From: Candidatus Cloacimonadota bacterium
GTDB lineage: Bacteria > Cloacimonadota > Cloacimonadia > Cloacimonadales > JAFGVF01
Direction: 5' to 3'
DNA: 52,457 nucleotides
Assembly: GCA_016838885.1 (NCBI GenBank)
Contig: JAEKNW010000215.1
Span: 1 to 52,457 of the forward strand
Below the pieces are notes generated by a model. The model did not search any database and had not been told where the DNA came from. It worked only from the letters and a program-made list of their open reading frames with translations. Positions within the stretch are counted from its first letter, which is position 1; each line of letters opens with the position of its first letter. The translations under genes and the position numbers were made by a program. Shown here piece by piece: positions 27,615-36,371 of this stretch.

Positions 27615-27663
27615 GTACCTTGGTACTTGTAAATCGGGCAAAGCCCGATTTCGAATTTTTTTT
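27615..27663 (+). terminator. Hairpin pair downstream of VR: terminator and/or DGR homing structure
   Basis: Two inverted repeats follow the VR. GTACC/GGTAC (27615-27626) has a 2-nt loop. A perfect 9-bp stem, AAATCGGGC with GCCCGATTT (27631-27639 and 27643-27651), has an AAA loop, and eight T lie at 27656-27663. As RNA the second would be an intrinsic terminator separating the target gene from avd-RT. A hairpin or cruciform just downstream of VR is also known to promote retrohoming in the Bordetella phage DGR, so this may serve as that element. The sequence does not separate the two roles. Confidence 0.75.
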
Positions 27664-27677
27664 AGAGATTGAATTAT

Positions 27678-28028
27678 ATGAATAATACTAAAGAATTACC
27701 AATTATTCAAATGACTTATGATATAATTAAGTGGTTGATTCCAAATATTGATAAGTTACCTAGAACTCAAAAGTTTGTGTTGGGAGATAGAATAGAAATA
27801 GCATTTTTAGATTTTCTAAAATACATTTCTTTAGCTTCTAAAACGAAAGATAAATATGAGATTCTTACCATAGCAGATGCCAAGCTCATGGAAATAAAAT
27901 TGCTGTGTAGATTAATAGTAGATTTAAAATACATATCTATTAAGCAATTTGAGTATTTAAGTAAACAGTTATCTGAAATGGGAAAAATGTTAGGTGGTTG
28001 GATAAAATCAATTGAGTGCAGAAAATGA
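27678..28028 (+). CDS. avd: DGR accessory variability determinant (Avd)
   Basis: 116 aa from ATG 27678; a TTG at 27669 would add three residues but sits too close to the AGAG site. It is predicted all-helical, like the pentameric four-helix-bundle Avd (S23/bAvd-like family), with the family landmark LPRTQKFVLGDRIE near residues 24-37 and many Lys/Arg residues. In known DGRs Avd binds the RT and the template RNA and is needed for adenine-directed mutagenic cDNA synthesis. Its TGA overlaps the RT start in ATGA (28025-28028), so the two are translationally coupled. Confidence 0.93.
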   Translation: MNNTKELPIIQMTYDIIKWLIPNIDKLPRTQKFVLGDRIEIAFLDFLKYISLASKTKDKYEILTIADAKLMEIKLLCRLIVDLKYISIKQFEYLSKQLSEMGKMLGGWIKSIECRK

Positions 28029-29422
28029 AAACATTCAAAAATCTTTGGGAAAGCTTTGTAAGTTATGAAAATCTATTTATTGCTGCTATAAAAGCCTGTC
28101 AAAGGAAACGTTATAAACCAGCAGTCTTAGAGTTCAATAATAATCTTGGAGAAAATTTGCTGCAACTTCAAAAGGAATTACAGGATGGAGAATACATGCC
28201 TGGTAGTTACAAGTATTTCAAGATTACAGAACCAAAGGAAAGAGATGTTTATGCTGCACCATATAGAGATAGAATTGTTCATCACGCTTTGTTAAATGTG
28301 CTTGAACCAATCTGGGAAAAAAGATTTTATTATCATTCTTATGCCTGCAGAAAAGAAAAAGGAATGCATAGAGCAATCGATATTTGTCAAAAATACATAA
28401 GACAAAATAAATATATTCTCAAATGTGATATCAGAAAGTATTTTCAAAGCATTGATCATAAATTGTTGATGCATATAATCAAAAAAAGAATTGCTGATAA
28501 AAAACTCCTTGATTTGATATTCATGATTATAAATTTTTCTCCCCAAATGGACACACCCTATATTCTCTATTCAAATGATGATTTATTTACATATTTTGAA
28601 AGAAAAAAGGGTGTTCCTATTGGAAATCTAACCAGTCAATTTTTTGCAAATGTGTTTCTTAATGAATTAGATCACTGGGTTAAGCATAATAATAAAATTA
28701 AACATTATATAAGGTATATGGATGATTTCCTTTTATTTCATAATTCAAAAAGCTATTTAAGAAATGTAAGGCAACAAATGGAAGGTTTTCTTGACTCGAT
28801 GAGGTTAACTTTACATCCTCAAAAAACACAAATACTCCCTTCAAAAGATGGAGTGGCTTTTCTTGGGTTTCATATAAAATCAGATGTTAAAAGATTAAGA
28901 AAAGCTAATATTCAAAGATTTGTTAAAAGAATGAAAATTCAACAAAAATTATATTCTAATTACTCTATTGATTTAGCATATATAAAACAATCTATAAATG
29001 CTTGGATTGGACATGCCGGTCATGGCGATACATATAAATTGATCGCTAAACTGTTGTATAACTATCCATTGAAGAGGGGAAGAGATAGAAACTTAAATGA
29101 TGATTATAAGTACTTTGCGAATAGATCGAAAGATTTGCCAATCGAGTCTTGCGTGGCGGTAATTGGAACAACAACTCAAACAACGACAATTTACGCTCGT
29201 GGTACCGCAACAACAACACTCCGACAAACAGCAACAACAACATCGGTTTTCGATGTGCCAATACTTAAAAAAATATCTGACCAAGAGCTTTACGGAGCTT
29301 TTGGAGATTATGGAGTCCAGATCTATTCCAGCTGTAAAAGGCGAAAAGAAAAAAACACGAGGCAGTTAGTAGGTAACGAAAGCTGCCAAAGTCTTTTTAA
29401 TAGTAACACGTTAAAGGTTTAA
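28025..29422 (+). CDS. DGR reverse transcriptase with open frame running through the TR
   Basis: 465 aa from ATG 28025 (ATGA overlap with avd); GTG 28016 is possible but adds only three residues. The RT domain covers about residues 5-340: [29 protein letters not shown] (motif A region), [11 protein letters not shown] (199-205, the DGR hallmark in place of QGxxxSP), YMDD (231-234, catalytic), and [13 protein letters not shown] with VAFLGF. It copies the template RNA with errors at adenines. The frame does not stop after the catalytic part: it reads through the TR as a Thr-rich segment (about 371-412) and on for 53 residues. Most DGR RTs are about 300-400 aa, so the tail is unusual. The next gene starts ten bases later. 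Confidence 0.95.
   Translation: MKTFKNLWESFVSYENLFIAAIKACQRKRYKPAVLEFNNNLGENLLQLQKELQDGEYMPGSYKYFKITEPKERDVYAAPYRDRIVHHALLNVLEPIWEKRFYYHSYACRKEKGMHRAIDICQKYIRQNKYILKCDIRKYFQSIDHKLLMHIIKKRIADKKLLDLIFMIINFSPQMDTPYILYSNDDLFTYFERKKGVPIGNLTSQFFANVFLNELDHWVKHNNKIKHYIRYMDDFLLFHNSKSYLRNVRQQMEGFLDSMRLTLHPQKTQILPSKDGVAFLGFHIKSDVKRLRKANIQRFVKRMKIQQKLYSNYSIDLAYIKQSINAWIGHAGHGDTYKLIAKLLYNYPLKRGRDRNLNDDYKYFANRSKDLPIESCVAVIGTTTQTTTIYARGTATTTLRQTATTTSVFDVPILKKISDQELYGAFGDYGVQIYSSCKRRKEKNTRQLVGNESCQSLFNSNTLKV
29135..29259 (+). other. DGR template repeat (TR)
   Basis: 125 bp carrying about 40 adenines, with AAC clustered as AACAACAAC three times. Read in the target frame it encodes [16 protein letters not shown] and [12 protein letters not shown], the Asn-rich ancestral form of the VR. 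It lies inside the 3' part of the RT reading frame, shifted by one base relative to the target frame, so the RT reads AAC as Thr-rich ACA. Identity with the VR begins at 29135 and ends at 29259. Confidence 0.97.
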
Positions 29423-29432
29423 AGGAGAGTAA

Positions 29433-32400
29433 ATGAAAAAACTAATATTAATATTAATTATTTTACTAGGGATAGCATATTTATCTGCTGAAAGAGAATC
29501 TGCTTATGCAATTTCAGAAGTTGTGAGGTTAAACACAATTATTCCCTATCATGATGAAAGTTCATTTTCCTTATCAAGCAAATATAGATTGACTTCTTTG
29601 TTAGGAACCGGGTCTTTTGCAGTTTCTGAAAATGTTATATTAGAAACAGGAGGACAAAATTATTCAAGCTTGAGAGTTGTGCCTGTTGCCATGGCCCCCA
29701 ATCCTAGTACTATCCAGATACCAGAGTCTGGTTATGGCTATGCCTGGTTTGCTTTAGAAGGATTAATAGAGGGGAATTGGCTCCCAATTCATTCAAACAA
29801 TATAATTGCTCAAGATTCACAGGGACGAAGTTATAATTGTCAATCAGGCTCAGTATTGTATGGGTTTTTAACAGCTCCTTGGCAGATGCAGAATATAGGG
29901 ACTTTCTGTATTAAGATCGATGCAAACTTGATAGGAGATATAGGTTCAACAGAGAATTTTACTATAACAAGTGTAGATGGAAACTTGCTTTCATCAAGTC
30001 AAACTGTTAATGTAGAAGTTGTACCAATCGAATTTGTAGCAGGTTGGGAATATCGGTTGTGGTCGAGTATTGGAGTAAGCGCTAATGCTGGAATAGGTCC
30101 ATTAAGTATGGCTTCAGTTGGGGTTGGAATAGGTGGAGGATTAGGTTCTAATCTTGAAATTAAGTATGACTCATCTACGGACACATGGAATGAATTTGTT
30201 ATTAAGAGAACAGATGATCTTTTTTTGGAGGCAAATGCCCACGTTGGTGCTCCCAAATTCGGGGGTATACACCAAGGGGTTAGTGCAGAAGTGGAAGCAG
30301 GGATTAAATTTCCTTACACACAATCTTATGAATTTGATATAAATGACCTAGAGGGAGTTGAATCTCTTTTTGCATTCTATCTTATGTATGAACCTGCTAT
30401 TATTTACGCCGGTAGTCTTGCCAATAAGCAAACTGCAGTTTCATTGCTATCATGGTTGGCAGAGGGGATTATTGAAAACTCAGATGAATATAATTTAGGT
30501 ATTTCAAGAGTTTATGACCAATCAGGAATAGATATGTTTGCTGGTGCTGGAATTGATCTTGGTTGGGGGAATGAGAACTATCCGGTAGAATTTGGAGCAT
30601 CAGCAAGTTTTGGAGCAGAAGCCCATATTGGAATGAACTGGAGAAAATTTGTAAATAACAGGAGGGAGAGTGAACTATACACTTATGGTAACCTATCACT
30701 TTCTGCTCATGCAGGTTCAACCGGGAAAATCTGTGGAGTAAACTCTTCAAAATTCAAACTTGGGAAGACTTACGGAGGTTCATTAGGTGGAGGCTTTAGG
30801 TTCACTTCAGGTTCAGATCATAATGGATATTTAGATAAATTAAAATTAGAAATGTTTTATAATTCCGATGTAGCAGAGCTTAACATTGCAGGTATGAATG
30901 GAGAGCAATCTCAGTATAGTTTCTATCTGGAAGCAGAGCAAACTGATTTGATAAACTTGATGAATAATGCAGCCGATTTACCCTCCGAAATCTATAATAT
31001 TGGAGAATCTGCTTTTACTGCAGCAGTGGATAATAACTCTTTTAGTTCTGATATTTCCAATATCTTAGAAACTATCTACGAAGAACAAAACGATGATTAT
31101 CCGGTTTCTATAGCTTATGGTGTAGATGGTATGAGTAAAAGTTCTTCTGAGTATGAAATTGAGCTGGCGATTCCATTAGCTTCACCTTTACATCTTAATT
31201 TTGGAACCGGACTTTCCTTTGGTGATTATTATAAATATAATCTATATAATGGATATTGGGTAAGAGGCATGCCATATTTACAATCTGAAGTAGTTAATCC
31301 TCCTACAAAAAATCAAACTTTTACAGGGGTAATGAATGAACTCTGGGATAGGGTTACTAGTGGTGATACATGGAGTCAATTACGGGGTATTATTTTACGT
31401 CAATTACTAAAAACTGCAATAGGTTGGATTCCGGGCTTAAGGGATCAAGAACAAGCAATTGAAATTAATACAAATGGGTCTGAACTAATTATTCAAGAAT
31501 TTTCTATACCTACAAGTATTGATAGTGCCTTTGTAAGGTATTGGACTTGGAATGAAGAACCTCCACAAAGAAATATGAGCTATAATCAAAGGCAATCATT
31601 AAGCAACTTTAACAGAGCATTAAGAAGTGTAAGAGAAGAAGCTGTGGGAATGAAATATGGTATTGGGGGATTTTATTCTCTTGAACCTCACAATGAAAGT
31701 TTTGCTGATACAACTAAAATCAGAATTAAATACTCTGATGCAGAAATTACAGGTCTTGATGAATCAACACTCTCTGTTTATTGGGAAGATGAAGTAGGAG
31801 GATGGCATTATTTACCTTCCATTGTTGATACTGATTTAAACTATGTTGAAGCTCGAATTACTGACTTTAAAACTTATACTTTAGCCCCTGCTTTACCTCA
31901 AGGACAATTTGGAATGATGTCTAACCCTGATTCCTTAGAAGCAAATGGAGCTACAACTGCTATGATTACTTCTGACTTGATTACTAATAATAATGGTAGT
32001 CTTGTTGAAGATGGTACCGAGTTTACTATTCAAATCACAAACTCAATAATTATTACACCAGATGCAAATCTTCAGAAAGAAGGACATCAATTAATGTCTT
32101 CTAATGGGATTTTACAATATGAAATTCAATCAGGACAAGTTGCTCATCCAATTGAGATTGTTGTGGCTTCTATTAATGGATTTGCTTACTCAACCTTAAC
32201 AATAAACCAGTATGATTATTCTGCTCCTCAAGCACCAATCAATTTATCTGGTATACCTCTTCATAAATCCATATTGCTGAATTGGGAAGAAGCATCAGAT
32301 ATTGATTTAGCTGGATATGTTATTTCCTATGACACAGATCAAAGTGGAGAACCATATAACGGAACTGCAAATGTTAATGGAATAAATAGTCCTATTACTT

Positions 32401-32756
32401 TAGGATGCATAGATAGTTATCGTCTTTCTGGGTTAACAAATGATCAAACATATTACATTACAGTTCAAGCTTTTGATGTAGCAGGAAATGTTAGTGATTT
32501 TTCAAATGAAATAGTCCTTTTACCACAACTAAATGAAGTAAAGGATTTATCGATTCAAGCAAGTGTTAACGGTACAGTCTTAAATTGGTCTCCAGTTATA
32601 GGAGCAAACTCCTATAAAATTTATCGTAGTTCTTCACCTATAGAAAACTCTTCCAGAATAGAGTTGATAAAACAAACAACAGCTACTCATTATACTGATA
32701 TACAAGCATTGAATTCTGATAAATACTTCTATGTTGTGGTGGTGGTAGCTTATTAA
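29433..32756 (+). CDS. Large secreted FN3/Ig-like protein
   Basis: 1107 aa. A signal peptide (about 1-19) is followed by about 700 residues rich in Gly, Ser and Tyr that I cannot assign. Residues about 820-925 resemble an invasin/Big-type Ig domain (SNPDSLEANGATTAMITSD). Two FN3 domains follow (about 930-1032, and 1037 to the end with VLNWSPVIGANSYKIYRSSS). No membrane anchor or sorting domain follows the last FN3, so the anchoring mode is unclear. A perfect AGGAGAG site precedes the ATG, ten bases after the RT stop, so it may be co-transcribed with the DGR. It has no copy of the VR. It could be a surface adhesin or a partner of the DGR target; that is inference. Confidence 0.8.
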   Translation: MKKLILILIILLGIAYLSAERESAYAISEVVRLNTIIPYHDESSFSLSSKYRLTSLLGTGSFAVSENVILETGGQNYSSLRVVPVAMAPNPSTIQIPESGYGYAWFALEGLIEGNWLPIHSNNIIAQDSQGRSYNCQSGSVLYGFLTAPWQMQNIGTFCIKIDANLIGDIGSTENFTITSVDGNLLSSSQTVNVEVVPIEFVAGWEYRLWSSIGVSANAGIGPLSMASVGVGIGGGLGSNLEIKYDSSTDTWNEFVIKRTDDLFLEANAHVGAPKFGGIHQGVSAEVEAGIKFPYTQSYEFDINDLEGVESLFAFYLMYEPAIIYAGSLANKQTAVSLLSWLAEGIIENSDEYNLGISRVYDQSGIDMFAGAGIDLGWGNENYPVEFGASASFGAEAHIGMNWRKFVNNRRESELYTYGNLSLSAHAGSTGKICGVNSSKFKLGKTYGGSLGGGFRFTSGSDHNGYLDKLKLEMFYNSDVAELNIAGMNGEQSQYSFYLEAEQTDLINLMNNAADLPSEIYNIGESAFTAAVDNNSFSSDISNILETIYEEQNDDYPVSIAYGVDGMSKSSSEYEIELAIPLASPLHLNFGTGLSFGDYYKYNLYNGYWVRGMPYLQSEVVNPPTKNQTFTGVMNELWDRVTSGDTWSQLRGIILRQLLKTAIGWIPGLRDQEQAIEINTNGSELIIQEFSIPTSIDSAFVRYWTWNEEPPQRNMSYNQRQSLSNFNRALRSVREEAVGMKYGIGGFYSLEPHNESFADTTKIRIKYSDAEITGLDESTLSVYWEDEVGGWHYLPSIVDTDLNYVEARITDFKTYTLAPALPQGQFGMMSNPDSLEANGATTAMITSDLITNNNGSLVEDGTEFTIQITNSIIITPDANLQKEGHQLMSSNGILQYEIQSGQVAHPIEIVVASINGFAYSTLTINQYDYSAPQAPINLSGIPLHKSILLNWEEASDIDLAGYVISYDTDQSGEPYNGTANVNGINSPITLGCIDSYRLSGLTNDQTYYITVQAFDVAGNVSDFSNEIVLLPQLNEVKDLSIQASVNGTVLNWSPVIGANSYKIYRSSSPIENSSRIELIKQTTATHYTDIQALNSDKYFYVVVVVAY

Positions 32757-32773
32757 TTTTCTAGGAGATGAGG

Positions 32774-33268
32774 TATGGAGAGGAAGTGTTCTTTATGGAG
32801 TGGAAGCGTCCCGCTTCCACAACCAAGCTTTATCAAGCTTGGTTAAATCTGGCGGCAAGATGCCCCCAGTCCATATCCCCTCGCTTCAGCTAGCAGGAGA
32901 TTGACAGCTGGGTTAGATTCTGGCAACAAGTGGTATGGAGTGGAAGCGTCCCGCTTCCACAACCAAGCTTTTCAAAGCTTGGTGAAATCTGGCGACAAGA
33001 TGCCCTTATGGAGTGGAAGCGTCTCGCTTCCACAACCAAGCTTAATCAAGCTTGGTGAAATCTGGCGGCAAGATGCCCCCAGTCCATATCCGCTCACTTC
33101 AGCTAGCAGGAGATTGATAGCTGGGATACATTCTGGCGACAGGTGGTATGGAGTGGAAGCGTTACTGGGAGCCTCACTGGGAGCGCCTTCATCCCTGAAG
33201 GCAAAAAGAAGAATGCCAGCAAGATGCTGGCGCTCCCAGTGGCGCTCCCAGTGGTACTCCCTGTGGCG
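32774..33268. repeat. Composite repeat array, right of the DGR block
   Basis: Non-coding array of the same family and orientation as 25916-26380. Units start at 32794, 32934 (short, 73 bp) and 33007, with a partial one at 33147. A tail module (33160-33268) ends in an inverted copy of the 33 bp that open the left array (33229-33261 against 25918-25950, one mismatch). Frames open on both strands are rejected as repeat translations. The remaining 87 bases before coaBC contain a TTGACA at 33297 but no well-spaced -10. Confidence 0.9.
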
Positions 33269-33355
33269 TTCTCAAAAAAACACCACCACAATTATCTTGA
33301 CATATAATTAAAACACTAAAAAGCTATATCATATCAAACTAAAAGGTAAATAAAT

Positions 33356-34540
33356 ATGTTAACAGATAGAAAGATTCTCTTAGTAGTTACAGGTGGAATA
33401 GCAGCTTATAAGGCTATCGATTTAGCCAGCAGATTGAAAAAATTAGGGGCTAAGGTAAGGACAATTTTAACCAAGAGTGCCTTAGAATTTGTGGGTGAGA
33501 TTAATTTTCGAGCTATAACAGGTGAGCCGACTTATACTGATCAGTTTGACTTAGCTGAACCTATAGCTCATATTACTTTAGCTGATTGGGCTGATATAAT
33601 GGTAATAGCCCCTGCAACGGCAAATATCATAGGAAAGATGGCAAATGGGATTGGAGATGACTTAGCTACTTCAACCATTTTGGCTTTTCATAAACCTATC
33701 TTAGTAATACCTGCCATGAATGTAAATATGTATAATAACAAAGCTGTGCAAGATAACATTGAGAGACTGCAAATTCGGGGAATAAACCTGATGATTCCGG
33801 AAAAAGGTATGCTAGCTTGTGGTTATGAGGGACGGGGTAAATATCCACCAAATGAGGAGATTATCCCGGCAATACTTACTTATCTGCAATATGAACAAAC
33901 TATAAGCAGTAAGTATCTGATAACTTTTGGTGCCTCCCAAGAAGATCTTGATCCCATGCGGTTTATTACCAACCACTCTTCCGGAAAGATGGGAATAGCT
34001 TTAGCACGAGCTGCTTATTTAAGGGGGGGAGATGTTGATGTTATTCATAGCAGAATAAGTGAGACCCTACCTTATTACTTAGAGCAAATTTCTAAAACTC
34101 TTTCGGCAGAAGAGATGTTTAGTCAAGTCAAAGAAGACTTTACTAAGGCTAATGTAATTATCATGTGTGCAGCAGTAGCAGATTATACTCCTAAGATTAA
34201 AGAGGAACAGAAGATAAAGAAAAAAGAAGAGTTAAGTCTTGAGTTAAAGAGAACACAAGATATTCTTCATTACTTAGGAGAGAATAAGAGAGAAGGTCAG
34301 ATATTAGTGGGATTTGCTGCTGAATCTGAGAACCTAGTCGAGAATGCCGAGGCAAAGCTAAAGAAGAAGAATCTCGATTTGATCATTGCAAATAACATTT
34401 CTGTATCCCAAAGCGAAAGAAGCCTGGCTTACTTAATCACGCGAGATAAAGTAGAAGAGTTTCAAGGGACTAAGTTTGATTTAGCTCATAAGATTATTGA
34501 CATAATAGAAGCAATAAAAAAAGATGTTAATAAATATTAA
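33356..34540 (+). CDS. coaBC: Phosphopantothenoylcysteine decarboxylase/phosphopantothenate-cysteine ligase
   Basis: 394 aa bifunctional coenzyme A enzyme. The N-terminal CoaC flavoprotein (about 1-180) has VTGGIAAYKAIDLASRLKK, PAMNVNMY and the active-site GMLACGYEGRG. The C-terminal CoaB ligase (about 190-394) has NHSSGKMGIALARAAYLRGG. It turns phosphopantothenate and cysteine into phosphopantetheine in the cytosol. The length and motifs are standard. It heads a run of four co-directional genes ending with birA. Confidence 0.95.
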   Translation: MLTDRKILLVVTGGIAAYKAIDLASRLKKLGAKVRTILTKSALEFVGEINFRAITGEPTYTDQFDLAEPIAHITLADWADIMVIAPATANIIGKMANGIGDDLATSTILAFHKPILVIPAMNVNMYNNKAVQDNIERLQIRGINLMIPEKGMLACGYEGRGKYPPNEEIIPAILTYLQYEQTISSKYLITFGASQEDLDPMRFITNHSSGKMGIALARAAYLRGGDVDVIHSRISETLPYYLEQISKTLSAEEMFSQVKEDFTKANVIIMCAAVADYTPKIKEEQKIKKKEELSLELKRTQDILHYLGENKREGQILVGFAAESENLVENAEAKLKKKNLDLIIANNISVSQSERSLAYLITRDKVEEFQGTKFDLAHKIIDIIEAIKKDVNKY

Positions 34541-34564
34541 TAAGATAAAAATAAGGGTATAACT

Positions 34565-35317
34565 ATGGGAAATAAAGCAATTATAATAACCGGTGCTAAT
34601 GGTGCTATTGCTTCTGTCTTAACAGAAGAATATCTCCAAGAGGGGTATTTTGTTTTTGCTTTAATAAACAAAAATAGATTTAGATTAACAGATCTTGAAG
34701 AAAAATATTCTCATAGTTTATTTACTCAAGCTTGTAATCTAGAAGATTATAAGGCCTTAGAAGAAGCCATAAAAGAGTTGGAAACCAAACACGGCAATGT
34801 CCCGGATAAGTTGATTCACACAGCCGCTCTTAGGAGTAGTGACTTCTTACCTCTGACAGAAACCGATCCTGTTAAATGGTCATCAATAATTAATAGTAAC
34901 ATTATGGCTACTTATAATTTACTTCATATCCTTATTCCATATTATCAGAAGAATAAGATGGGAAGAATTGTTCTGCTAGGATCAAATATCAGCAGAACAG
35001 GACTTAAAAATGGTTCTGCTTATGCTGTTTCCAAAGGGGCATTAGGTAATCTAGTAAGGACTGTTACCCTAGAGTATGGCAAAGATAATATATTAATCAA
35101 TGTCCTTTCTCCGGGACCTGTTCAAGCAGACCAGTCTCATTTCCCTGAAGCTTATCGTAAGTTTCGCGAAGAGTATTTTGCCAAGGAGTTGCGAGGCACT
35201 CCTTTACAGAAATTAGTTGAGCCTCTCGATATCTTCAATGCTTGCGACTTTCTGCTTTCTGATCAGAATCGCTTAATTAGTGGAGAAGAAATATTTATAA
35301 CAGGTGGAAAATTATAG
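34565..35317 (+). CDS. Short-chain dehydrogenase/reductase
   Basis: 250 aa, Rossmann fold. TGANGAIAS near the N terminus binds NAD(P), SNISRTG supplies the catalytic Ser region, and YAVSKGAL holds the Tyr-x3-Lys pair; SPGPVQAD follows as in classical SDRs. The substrate is not readable: the family includes 3-oxoacyl-ACP reductases and sugar dehydrogenases. It lies 24 bases after coaBC and two bases before queA. Confidence 0.88.
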   Translation: MGNKAIIITGANGAIASVLTEEYLQEGYFVFALINKNRFRLTDLEEKYSHSLFTQACNLEDYKALEEAIKELETKHGNVPDKLIHTAALRSSDFLPLTETDPVKWSSIINSNIMATYNLLHILIPYYQKNKMGRIVLLGSNISRTGLKNGSAYAVSKGALGNLVRTVTLEYGKDNILINVLSPGPVQADQSHFPEAYRKFREEYFAKELRGTPLQKLVEPLDIFNACDFLLSDQNRLISGEEIFITGGKL

Positions 35318-35319
35318 TT

Positions 35320-36363
35320 ATGAAGGGTGAGATAGATTTGTTAAAAAAGAGTAGTTATCATTATGATTTACCTGAAGAGTTGATAGCTCAATATCCTTTG
35401 AGTAAGCGTAGTTCTTCCAGACTTTTAGTCTTAAATAAAGAAAAGGGGCAAGTTGAGCATAGCCACTTCACAAGTATTGTAGACTATTTACAGAAGGGAG
35501 ATGTTTTGGTAGTGAACTCTACTAAAGTTATTCCAGCCCGTTTGATAGGGACTAAAAAAACGGGTGCTAAGATTGAAGTATTTTTACTTAATCACGTAGT
35601 TAATGATACCTGGAGATGCTTGGTTAAGCCAGGCAGAAAATGTCCCGTAGGGACGATTATTAAAGTTAATGATAATTTCTCAGGGATTGTAATGGACATG
35701 GCGAGTGAGGGGAGTAGATTGGTTAAATTTAGCTATGAGGGTAACTTTTGGTCTGCCTTGAGTGAAGCCGGTCATATCCCACTACCTCCCTACATCAAAC
35801 GCGAAGCTGAAGAAGCAGATAGCTCAAACTACCAAACTATTTATGCTAAGATTAAAGGCTCTGTTGCTGCTCCAACAGCAGGATTGCACTTCACTGATGA
35901 GATTCTTAACAAAATCAGGAATAAAGGGGTGGAAATCACTGAAGTTCTTCTGCATGTTGGTTTAGGTACTTTTAGACCTGTTAAAGCTGAGAACATAGAA
36001 GATCATAAGATGCACTCAGAATATTGCAGTATCAGTAAAGAGAGTGCTGATCTAATAAATAAAGCTAAAGCAGAGGGAAGAAGAGTTATAGCTGTAGGTA
36101 CAACTTCAACAAGAACCTTAGAGAGTTTTGCCAAGAACAATAGAGTAGATAGTGGTGATTTGTGGACAAGTATTTTCATCTATCCGGGTAAAGAATTTCA
36201 AATTATTGATGCTATGATTACTAACTTTCACATGCCTGAATCTACCTTAATTATGATGATTTCAGCCTTTGCCGGTTATGAAAATATAATGAAAACTTAT
36301 CAAATAGCTGTTGAAGAGCGTTATAGATTCTTTAGTTATGGCGACGCTATGCTAATTATTTAG
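35320..36363 (+). CDS. queA: tRNA preQ1 S-adenosylmethionine ribosyltransferase-isomerase
   Basis: 347 aa, standard length. It transfers the ribosyl group of SAM to 7-aminomethyl-7-deazaguanine in tRNA during queuosine synthesis. YDLPEELIAQYPLSKRSSSR, STKVIPARLIG, VAAPTAGLHFTDE, LHVGLGTFRPV and FHMPESTL are all diagnostic. The ATG at 35320 is used; an in-frame TTG 18 bases later would give a nearly identical protein. No other queuosine gene is in the window. Confidence 0.95.
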   Translation: MKGEIDLLKKSSYHYDLPEELIAQYPLSKRSSSRLLVLNKEKGQVEHSHFTSIVDYLQKGDVLVVNSTKVIPARLIGTKKTGAKIEVFLLNHVVNDTWRCLVKPGRKCPVGTIIKVNDNFSGIVMDMASEGSRLVKFSYEGNFWSALSEAGHIPLPPYIKREAEEADSSNYQTIYAKIKGSVAAPTAGLHFTDEILNKIRNKGVEITEVLLHVGLGTFRPVKAENIEDHKMHSEYCSISKESADLINKAKAEGRRVIAVGTTSTRTLESFAKNNRVDSGDLWTSIFIYPGKEFQIIDAMITNFHMPESTLIMMISAFAGYENIMKTYQIAVEERYRFFSYGDAMLII

Positions 36364-36371
36364 GAGAAAAA

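Noticed and set aside
29046-29284. Minus-strand Cys-rich ORFs over the TR
   Set aside because: They arise from reading GTTGTT repeats antisense; no start signal, and they overlap the RT gene.
28025-29422. Group II intron or retron reverse transcriptase
   Set aside because: The motif is IGNLTSQ, not QGxxxSP; there is no maturase domain, no intron RNA domain V seen, and no msr/msd. VR and TR with adenine-only changes settle it as a DGR.
29433-32756. Second DGR target in the FN3 protein
   Set aside because: I found no copy of the VR/TR core or the GGFRCAR-like C terminus in it.
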